Shown here: piece after piece, positions 21,401 to 25,746 of the stretch
How the letters are laid out: each line of letters starts with the position of its first letter
Numbering within the stretch: the stretch's first letter is position 1
Assembly (NCBI GenBank): GCA_964569225.1
Contig: CAZMTU010000020.1
Span: forward strand, 1-25,746
Direction of reading: 5' to 3'
Source of the DNA: CAKSQF01 sp964569225
GTDB taxonomy: Bacteria > Bacillota > Clostridia > Oscillospirales > CAG-272
Length of the DNA stretch: 25,746 bases
Position numbers and translations under genes: made by a program
The notes under the pieces: generated by a model
What the model was told of the DNA's origin: nothing
Seen by the model: the letters and a program-made list of their open reading frames with translations, nothing else
The model's database searches: none

Positions 21401-22724
21401 CCGGTGGCCGGCGGAATCCAATCGGGCTACCAATGCCCCCTATACGGTTTCCTGTGGTGATTTTACCACGACGGTTCGGGTGAATCAGGAACAGAACGAT
21501 GCGGCCTGGAATCTGTTGACTACTTTGGATGTGCAGGCGGGCGATACTATTACAGTGACCCTGACCAATGATGCCGATGAATACGTTATTGCAGATGCTA
21601 TTATGATTTGTACTGCTGGGCAGCAGACCCTGACTTCCCTCCAGCAGTTGCAGTTGCTGGTGTATGAGATGGAACTGGCAGAGGTGTCCGGCTGCACCGA
21701 TGGGGCGAAACGGTTTGCCTTCCGGGAGGCTTTGTCAGAAGCGCAGACTCTGTGTGCAGGGGTGGATACAGCGGAAGATGCAGCAGCGGCCGCTGCCAGG
21801 AAACTGGAGGAAAGCTATCAGGCGGCCATGGCCTGTTTGCTGCCAAACCTGGCTCTTGCGAAGTCAGTAACTGTTTCGGAGGGGCTGGCCGTGGGCGGCT
21901 TCTGGGGCGGCGAATATTTGACCGATGGTTATCTGGCTGTAGATAACAGCGGCCGTATCGGGTATTCTTCGGCGGATTACTCCCAGCAGAAGCTGGAATC
22001 CCCCATAACCCTGACTGTGGATCTGGAGGAAATCAAAACCATCAGTCAGGTGGCGCTGTATCCCCGCGTCAGCGCTGTAGCATGGACCGGCGGAACGGCG
22101 AACTTCCCGGCAGATTATATCCTTTCGGTTAGCACGGATGGAGTAACCTTTACTCCTGTGTATTCGGTAACTGACCAACCGGATCCTCAATTTGAAAAGG
22201 TGCTTTGTTCTTTTGCCCCAGTGGCAGCCCGTTATGTGCAGCTGCAGGTGACCAGGCTGGGAGAATATGCTGCAGATGAGCAGGTGGATAACCGTACACC
22301 TTACCGGCTGCAGTTGTCGGAGCTGGCGGTTTATCATCCGGATCCTGATGTGGTAGCGGCCCGGGTTGTGGAGGATCAGATTGATGCACTGCCGTCAGCT
22401 CATGAAATCACCGGGCGGCAGGCCGATGCCGTTGCAGCGGCTCGCGCTGCTTACGAAGCCCTGTCCCAACAGCAACAGGCCATTGTGTATAATTTGGATT
22501 GGTTGGCAGCGGCGGAAGCGGCCCTGTCCCAGCTGGCCGTAGGCCTACCGGGCGATCTGAGTGGCGACGGCATTTTATCGGTAACCGATGTGATATTACT
22601 GCGGAAGGCTATTTTGTCTGGGGCATCGAACCCTGCCACCCTGGCCGGAGGCGATCTGAATCAGGACGCTGTTTTGTCCGTTACGGATGTGGTGCTGCTG
22701 CGAAAAGCAATTTTAAATTCCTAA
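18480..22724 (+). CDS. Secreted GH78 alpha-L-rhamnosidase with carbohydrate-binding domains and a dockerin
   Basis: A 1414-residue exported enzyme that should release terminal alpha-L-rhamnose from plant polysaccharides or glycosides by an inverting mechanism. A signal peptide ends near AAA-VEG (about residue 31). Then come an N-terminal beta-sandwich region, a CBM67-like/Bac_rhamnosid_N domain (about 165-290), a DFGQCLTGW beta domain, and the (alpha/alpha)6 barrel with VDANREQSPWTAD (Glu491, likely acid) and NWESFG (Glu754, likely base). The rhamnosid_C beta domain ends near 905. Accessory parts: a golvesin/xanthan-lyase-type domain (about 912-1041), a helical FIVAR-like stretch, an F5/8-type discoidin domain (about 1122-1285), a helical linker, and a type I dockerin with two repeats at 1358-1379 and 1391-1412. 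AAAGGAG precedes the ATG. The dockerin implies assembly on a cohesin scaffold encoded elsewhere. Confidence 0.92.
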   Translation: MARKSRMLAIVLAVWMTMSFSCNVWFGRAAAVEGESVLQATLYDLQVNGRKEPVTIDPGAVEFSWKIRTDMRGYLQSAYQILLTDQRTGIWIWDSEKVVSSASAGVPYTGPVLEHDTPYCWQVRVWDTAGGCTDYSDIAVFRVGLATEDWTADYIWDGTENPNNFAYFRQGFRIRKAVAEAVVYVSAHNDYQLWLDGNLLGAGPARSDPYTYGQYCTYDITEALQQGSHAFASLAHWHGVWSDSGVNAAPAFLLEARIRFTDGSTMTIKTDDTWKMLDATPYLEQDPVYFGHYGGVNNRASIRYDARLEIPAWNNTAFDDNSWKNAVIVDRAAYQLFAQDVEAETEAQARTPLTVIREGDRWLVDFGQCLTGWPKLHLTDTEPGQEVRVQYWEVGKNWGDAGYDTYFCAGGNETVYQPYVRHTSFRLLEISGYDGPLTVADVQGMVAYSYAETTGSFVCSDPRLNAVYEMSLGSAVQNIQQGIVSVDANREQSPWTADSWNVGMGILYNQEDTRLLEKVIRDYAGEQQENGNFLTCSPARDYLSQMAEWSMYWPMLLWEEYCSSGSTALLQDMYPHLISFLNYMEQYRIPGTGLYNPPGWRASDYAGGSLENGGENIATNCQYYMNLCLAARIAQRLEDSELALVCQAAADRLKSAINRVLLRDGEAYATTAGSSQLHPLGTAWALRADVVPAAFRERVIQWLATQYTLTGYDVGGYGGDALYNGLYSAGLGEIAAADFARYDNMLQTNCTNWESFGSLSIDNMGNHAWTAYPAYLLQRYVGGISARDGGYAALEIKPAIEGLTEASATVPTVKGQVSSAFQVVSAEKLVLSVTIPANSKATVYLPDQDMKQITITESGLPVYADDTFLPGVDGIWIGWRTEDAVVLELGSGQYTFTLSGQALQSPAPGEITRYVLDDNDALFQGDWYRDTVNNVASRYGDSITYILGVGQSNATATAVYTQQVEQTGSYSIYARWPAESNRATNAPYTVSCGDFTTTVRVNQEQNDAAWNLLTTLDVQAGDTITVTLTNDADEYVIADAIMICTAGQQTLTSLQQLQLLVYEMELAEVSGCTDGAKRFAFREALSEAQTLCAGVDTAEDAAAAAARKLEESYQAAMACLLPNLALAKSVTVSEGLAVGGFWGGEYLTDGYLAVDNSGRIGYSSADYSQQKLESPITLTVDLEEIKTISQVALYPRVSAVAWTGGTANFPADYILSVSTDGVTFTPVYSVTDQPDPQFEKVLCSFAPVAARYVQLQVTRLGEYAADEQVDNRTPYRLQLSELAVYHPDPDVVAARVVEDQIDALPSAHEITGRQADAVAAARAAYEALSQQQQAIVYNLDWLAAAEAALSQLAVGLPGDLSGDGILSVTDVILLRKAILSGASNPATLAGGDLNQDAVLSVTDVVLLRKAILNS

Positions 22725-22733
22725 AAGAAAATG

Positions 22734-22767
22734 GGAAGGCTGCGGTAGGATTCCACCGTAGCCTTCC
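22734..22767. terminator. Terminator hairpin after the rhamnosidase gene
   Basis: GGAAGGCTGCGGT (22734-22746) pairs with ACCGTAGCCTTCC (22755-22767), one irregular pair, 8-nt loop, 9 bp after the rhamnosidase stop. The plus-strand tail TGCTTTCTG is moderately T-rich; on the minus strand CATTTTCTTTT follows, so it may also end the convergent glycosylase gene. Confidence 0.75.
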
Positions 22768-22799
22768 TGCTTTCTGTGGGATGTTCTGTTCTTTGTGTT

Positions 22800-23315
22800 T
22801 TAGTGCTGCTCCGGGCCCAATTTAAACCGCCAGAGCCGATCCTGATCCTCCTGGCTTGCATAACGGATTCCTACCCGTTTATCCAGCAGGATGTCATACC
22901 GCTTGCCGTCGTCTTCAATCCAGATTTCCCGGTTTCCAATAATGCTTTGTCGGTTCAGGCAGCCGTTTATTTTCAGCCGCTTGGTGAGCTTTCCGGGACC
23001 GTCGGCCTCCAGGCAGGCCCGAATTAAGACGCCCTGCGGCTGCTCTACTTCTCCGGTAATAATATTCATGAGCCAGTGCATGCCATAGCACAGGTAAATG
23101 TAAATGGTTCCGGCCGCCATATACAGTGTCTCGGTGCGGGGGGTCCTCCCCTTGTGGGCGTGGCAGGCAGTATCCTCCTGGCCGCAATAGGCTTCGGTTT
23201 CAGAGATCCGCAGCCGTAGTTCCTCTGTTCCTACCCGGTGCACCAGAATCTTTCCCACCAGGTCCCGGGCAACCGAAAGGCAGGGACGATGAAAAAAGGG
23301 TTCTTCCAGTTTCAT
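22800..23315 (-). CDS. 3-methyladenine DNA glycosylase, AAG/Mpg family
   Basis: A 171-residue base-excision repair glycosylase that removes alkylated and deaminated purines. The AAG fold motifs are present: RDLVGKILVHR, RISETEAYCGQEDTACHAHKGRTPR with the catalytic Glu in ETEAY and the conserved His-Ala-x-x-Gly-x-T-x-R pattern, YIYLCYGMHWLMNI lining the base pocket, GVLIRA, and a GPGKLTKRLKI segment that contacts DNA. It is 15-30 residues shorter than most relatives, mainly at the C-terminus. AGGAGG lies about 11 nt before the ATG, a longish spacing. It is convergent with the rhamnosidase gene and divergent from the lipase gene. Confidence 0.92.
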   Translation of the reverse strand: MKLEEPFFHRPCLSVARDLVGKILVHRVGTEELRLRISETEAYCGQEDTACHAHKGRTPRTETLYMAAGTIYIYLCYGMHWLMNIITGEVEQPQGVLIRACLEADGPGKLTKRLKINGCLNRQSIIGNREIWIEDDGKRYDILLDKRVGIRYASQEDQDRLWRFKLGPEQH

Positions 23316-23435
23316 GTTTCGGTTCTACCTCCTATCTGATGCAGATTGGCCTGATACAGGTTGCTGTCAGCGGAATTTTTTGCTTTCCGTCAGCATGTAA
23401 TAGGCTAGAATGATTGCTGTTAAGGAGAGTATACC

Positions 23436-24071
23436 ATGATTCAAGAGGATTTACCAGCCCTTTTTCAGGAATGTCTTACCATACCTTATCGGAATGTGGA
23501 AAACTGCGGCAGCTACGCTTTTACCTGCTGTGATGGGCATTTGAAACTGTTTTTTGAGAAAAGTCACGGACGGGTGGACTGGAAAAATAATCTGGATTTT
23601 CCCTGCAAAGCTTATCGGCATATGGACAGCATGTGGTTTTGTCATCGGGGCTTTTTAAAGGTGTGGAGAAGTATGGAACCTTATCTGGCTCCTTTGGTGC
23701 AGCAACGCAATATACGGCGAATCACCATTGTCGGGTACAGTCACGGCGCCGCGATTGCCGCCCTGTGTCATGAATATGTGTGGTATCATCGGCCGGATCT
23801 GCGAGATCATTTGGTGGGATACGGGTTTGGATGTCCCAGGATCTATTGGGGGTTTTACATGCCGGCGTCCTTTCAACAACGGTGGGCCACCTTCTATCCC
23901 ATACGGCATGGCTGCGATTTGGTGACCCACTTGCCGCCGGCGGTGCTGGGGTTCCGGCATGTGCATTCCGTCCGGAAAATCGGAAGATGGACGGACGCTT
24001 CCCCCATCGATGCCCACCGCCCGGCGCAGTATCTCATTGCATTGCTGTGTAATCAGGTTGCCAACCTATGA
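23436..24071 (+). CDS. Class 3 lipase-like alpha/beta hydrolase
   Basis: A 211-residue protein of the lipase class 3 (PF01764) type. The nucleophile elbow GYSHGAAIAALCHEY carries Ser102; the acid is probably Asp in HGCDLVTHLPP, and a C-terminal His (DAHRP or a neighbour) would complete the triad. The upstream CHRGFLKVW block fits the family's oxyanion-side strand. There is no signal peptide, so it is cytoplasmic unless exported otherwise. AAGGAG precedes the ATG by 8 nt; a weak promoter (TTTCCG, 16 nt, TAGAAT at 23406-23411) lies between it and the divergent glycosylase gene. The substrate (lipid, ester, or none) is not predictable. Confidence 0.82.
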   Translation: MIQEDLPALFQECLTIPYRNVENCGSYAFTCCDGHLKLFFEKSHGRVDWKNNLDFPCKAYRHMDSMWFCHRGFLKVWRSMEPYLAPLVQQRNIRRITIVGYSHGAAIAALCHEYVWYHRPDLRDHLVGYGFGCPRIYWGFYMPASFQQRWATFYPIRHGCDLVTHLPPAVLGFRHVHSVRKIGRWTDASPIDAHRPAQYLIALLCNQVANL

Positions 24072-24085
24072 GGAAGAATGGGGGG

Positions 24086-24108
24086 TCCGGATTTTGCCGG
24101 ATTTTTCT
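24086..24108 (+). terminator. Terminator of the lipase-like gene
   Basis: TCCGG-ATTTTG-CCGGA (24086-24101) followed by TTTTTCTT, 14 bp after the stop codon. Its T-run abuts the -35 of the next promoter. Confidence 0.82.
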
Positions 24109-24136
24109 TGACAAAAATGCTGCTTCGTGCTATCAT
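24108..24136 (+). promoter_or_regulatory. Promoter of the riboswitch-oadB unit
   Basis: Perfect -35 TTGACA (24108-24113), 17-nt spacer, -10 TATCAT (24131-24136). Transcription would start just before the riboswitch aptamer. Confidence 0.85.
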
Positions 24137-24140
24137 TACA

Positions 24141-24274
24141 GCATAACAAAGGGGAGTAGTCGGCATAAGGTTTCTTGTGCTGTGAAGTCAACAATCATGC
24201 GCTTTTGGGCGCTGGCTTTGCATGAAATGACCAGACCTGCGTTTCCGGTATCGGAAGCGCAGGTCTTTTCTTTT
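24141..24274 (+). promoter_or_regulatory. yybP-ykoY-type (Mn2+) riboswitch with intrinsic terminator
   Basis: The leader shows the two conserved loops of the yybP-ykoY aptamer: AAAGGGGAGTAG (24148-24159) and GGCTTTG (24214-24220), the latter on a CATGC/GCATG arm (24196-24200 with 24220-24224) topped by GCGC pairs. The aptamer's 3' strand AGACC (24233-24237) is also the start of the left arm of a strong terminator (AGACCTGCG 24233-24241 with CGCAGGTCT 24258-24266, inner TTCCG/CGGAA, then TTTTCTTTT). Sharing of these bases is the classic mutually exclusive design: ligand-bound aptamer prevents termination. Known members sense Mn2+ and usually control metal exporters. Confidence 0.78.
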
Positions 24275-24307
24275 CGGTCTGCTGCCTAGCAGAAAGAAGA
24301 GGTTTGG

Positions 24308-25435
24308 ATGGAATTTTTATTGGAAGGAATTCGCACTGTCACCTGGCAGCAGGGGATCATGTATCTGGTTGGCATTGCCTTGATTTGGCTGGCCATCCGC
24401 AAGGAATATGAACCCGCATTGCTGTTGCCCATGGGATTTGGCTCCATTCTGGTGAATTTACCCTTGTCCGGTGTGGTGAATCAGGTGACGGAGGGGGTGG
24501 GGGAGGCCCACGGAATCATTCAATGGCTGTTTGAAAACGGCATTGAAGTTGCAGAGGCATTTCCCCTGCTGTTGTTTATCGGCATCGGTGCAATGATTGA
24601 TTTTGGCCCGCTGTTGGCCAATCCGAAACTGTTCCTTTGCGGCGCCGCGGCCCAGGTGGGCATTTTTTTGACCATTATTGTTGCGGCCTTTTTGGGTTTT
24701 GATATTAAGGATGCCGCTGCCATCGGCATCATCGGTGCAGCGGATGGCCCCACCTCCATTTTGGTTTCTCAGGTGCTGCACAGTAACTATGTGGGCGCCA
24801 TTGCCGTGGCGGCGTATAGCTACATGGCTCTGGTACCAATTATTCAGCCTATGGCCATTAAGCTGGTAACCACCAAAAAGGAACGGGCCATGCGGATGCC
24901 TTATGCTGCCAGCAAGGTCAGCCGCCGGACCCGGATTCTGTTTCCCATTCTTGTGACAGTCGTGGCCGGGTTTGTGGCCCCTGCTTCGGTCTCCCTCATT
25001 GGATTTTTGATGTTTGGCAACCTGATCCGGGAATGCGGCGTTTTGGAAAGCCTTTCCCAGACCGCCCAGCATGAGTTGAGTAACCTGATTACGCTGCTAC
25101 TGGGCATTACCATCTCCTTCTCCATGCGGGCGGAGCAGTTCGTGACGCCGGAGACATTGCTGATCCTTTGCCTGGGGCTGGTGGCCTTTATATTGGATTC
25201 CATCGGCGGTGTGGTGTTCATCAAAATTCTGAACTTGTTTTCCAGGAATAAGATCAATCCTATGATTGGTGCGGCGGGTATTTCCGCCTTCCCCATGTCG
25301 GCTCGTGTGATTGAAAAGCTGGGAATTGAGGCGGACAATCAGAATCATCTGCTGATGTATGCGGTGGGTGCCAACGTTTCCGGGCAGATTGCCTCGGTAG
25401 TGGCCGGCGGCGTTGTTTTGGGATTCTTCATGTAA
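24308..25435 (+). CDS. Sodium-ion-translocating decarboxylase beta subunit (OadB/GcdB/MmdB family)
   Basis: A 375-residue polytopic membrane protein of the sodium-pump family that couples decarboxylation of biotin-bound carboxylate to Na+ export. It begins with the family's short N-terminal helix. Motifs: PMGFGSILVNLP, FIGIGAMIDFGPLL, IGIIGAADGPTSIL with the essential Asp of the re-entrant region, YSYMALVPIIQPMAIK, MFGNLIRECGV, and GAAGISAFPMSARV with the polar Na+-site segment. AGAGG precedes the ATG. It follows a Mn2+-type riboswitch and precedes a 41-residue single-span protein; no biotin-carrier or carboxyltransferase subunit is in view, so either these lie elsewhere or the protein acts as a stand-alone transporter. 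Oxaloacetate, methylmalonyl-CoA and glutaconyl-CoA pumps cannot be told apart from this subunit. Confidence 0.92.
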   Translation: MEFLLEGIRTVTWQQGIMYLVGIALIWLAIRKEYEPALLLPMGFGSILVNLPLSGVVNQVTEGVGEAHGIIQWLFENGIEVAEAFPLLLFIGIGAMIDFGPLLANPKLFLCGAAAQVGIFLTIIVAAFLGFDIKDAAAIGIIGAADGPTSILVSQVLHSNYVGAIAVAAYSYMALVPIIQPMAIKLVTTKKERAMRMPYAASKVSRRTRILFPILVTVVAGFVAPASVSLIGFLMFGNLIRECGVLESLSQTAQHELSNLITLLLGITISFSMRAEQFVTPETLLILCLGLVAFILDSIGGVVFIKILNLFSRNKINPMIGAAGISAFPMSARVIEKLGIEADNQNHLLMYAVGANVSGQIASVVAGGVVLGFFM

Positions 25436-25453
25436 GAAAGGAGCAAAAACACC

Positions 25454-25579
25454 ATGAGTGAAGCGGTATGGACTGCCATCCGTCTGTTTGGGCAGGGAAT
25501 GGCCGGGATCTTTGTAGTATTGATTGTGATCGCGTTGGTGGTGGCGCTGTTGGGGAAACTGGATCGGGATAAAAAGTAA
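25454..25579 (+). CDS. 41-residue single-span membrane protein, possible minimal OadG-like gamma subunit
   Basis: ATG 25454 to TAA 25577-25579; AAAGGAG lies about 10 nt before the ATG and only 18 bp separate it from the beta-subunit stop, so the two are translationally close. The product has a short polar N-terminus (MSEAVWTAIRLFGQG), one hydrophobic helix (about residues 16-34, rich in Val, Ile and Leu) and a charged KLDRDKK tail. Position, size and the one-helix layout resemble gamma subunits of sodium-pump decarboxylases, which have one N-terminal span and anchor the complex. It lacks the usual Pro/Ala-rich and metal-binding tail, so it would be a reduced form. Confidence 0.65.
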   Translation: MSEAVWTAIRLFGQGMAGIFVVLIVIALVVALLGKLDRDKK

Positions 25580-25588
25580 ACCCATTTT

Positions 25589-25625
25589 CTGCGGCTCCTG
25601 ACCCCAGCTGGGGCAGGGGCTGCAG
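25589..25625 (+). terminator. Hairpin after the decarboxylase unit, probable terminator
   Basis: An imperfect stem of about 17 bp, CTGCGGCTCCTG (25589-25600) with CAGGGGCTGCAG (25614-25625), extended inward by CCCC/GGGG around AGCT, with a G-U pair and a bulge. It lies 10 bp after the stop. No T-run follows, so it may be a mRNA-stabilising hairpin or a weak terminator. Confidence 0.5.
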
Positions 25626-25647
25626 ATACCAAAGATATTTTGCACAT

Positions 25648-25683
25648 AAAAAAGGAACCAACGCAAACGCATTGGTTCCTTTT
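25648..25683 (-). terminator. Terminator of tRNA-Thr
   Basis: AAAAGGAACCAA (25650-25661) pairs perfectly with TTGGTTCCTTTT (25672-25683). On the minus strand it directly follows the tRNA 3' end and ends in a run of six Ts. Confidence 0.88.
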
Positions 25684-25746
25684 GGAGCTGCTAACCAGAT
25701 TCGAACTGGTGACCTCATCCTTACCAAGGATGTGCTCTACCACCTG
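25683..25746 (-). tRNA. tRNA-Thr (anticodon GGU), 5' end beyond the window
   Basis: On the minus strand: part of the D arm (GGTGGTAGAGC), anticodon stem CATCC/GGATG with loop TTGGTAA (anticodon GGT), T arm ACCAG/CTGGT with TTCGAAT, acceptor 3' strand TAGCAGC, discriminator T and encoded CCA. The first 10-12 bases lie outside the window. Confidence 0.93.

Noticed and set aside
17845..25746. Attachment-site duplication of the tRNA-Gln 3' end marking an integrated element
   Set aside because: I looked for a second copy of the T-arm and acceptor segment downstream and saw none in the window; the tRNA-Thr T arm shares only the universal TTCGAA core. No integrase is present.

Overview
The window looks like chromosome of a low-to-mid G+C anaerobic Firmicute of class Clostridia, probably an Oscillospirales/Ruminococcus-like gut or rumen bacterium. 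The grounds are strong AGGAGG-type ribosome binding sites, Gram-positive style intrinsic terminators, a surface lipoprotein with BIG2 Ig-like repeats, the MEP isoprenoid pathway, and a secreted rhamnosidase ending in a cellulosomal dockerin. The taxonomic placement is inference.

Layout. 0.3-2.3 kb: a minus-strand BIG2 lipoprotein. 2.6-6.2 kb: a plus-strand run of M18 aminopeptidase, ispD, ispF and rpe. Between ispF and rpe lies a minus-strand unit with its own promoter and terminator and several long-range helices, a candidate stand-alone structured RNA. 6.3-10.2 kb: a minus-strand operon ychF - sensor histidine kinase - GH29 alpha-L-fucosidase, with an OmpR/PhoB-type response regulator transcribed divergently from the other side of ychF (10.4-11.1 kb). 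11.4-13.1 kb: an aminoglycoside-phosphotransferase-fold kinase. Its upstream region holds a 119-bp tandem repeat, and each unit encodes a complete, very basic peptide of about 30 residues. Next to it is a small XRE-type regulator preceded by an operator-like dyad, a 14-codon leader ORF and palindromes. 13.4-17.6 kb: TtcA-like tRNA thiolase, leaderless peptidoglycan amidase, methionine-gamma-lyase/YnbB-like PLP enzyme and murD. 17.8 kb: tRNA-Gln(CUG) with a consensus promoter and a terminator.

After tRNA-Gln the text becomes visibly richer in G+C and codon choice shifts towards CTG, CAG and GGC. About 400 bp without a recognisable gene is followed by a perfect 26-bp palindrome and then the 1414-aa dockerin-bearing GH78 alpha-L-rhamnosidase. 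Next come a 3-methyladenine DNA glycosylase (minus), a class-3 lipase-like hydrolase, and a yybP-ykoY-type (Mn2+) riboswitch with terminator ahead of a sodium-pump decarboxylase beta subunit. That gene is followed by a 41-residue single-span protein that may be a minimal gamma subunit. The window ends inside a minus-strand tRNA-Thr(GGU).

The most unusual items are the tandem cationic micro-ORFs (12448-12775), the candidate structured RNA (5307-5521), the Mn2+-type riboswitch on a sodium-pump gene, a tRNA-Gln with a U1-U72 mismatch, and the two-component pair split around ychF. All calls come from reading the sequence; no database search was run.
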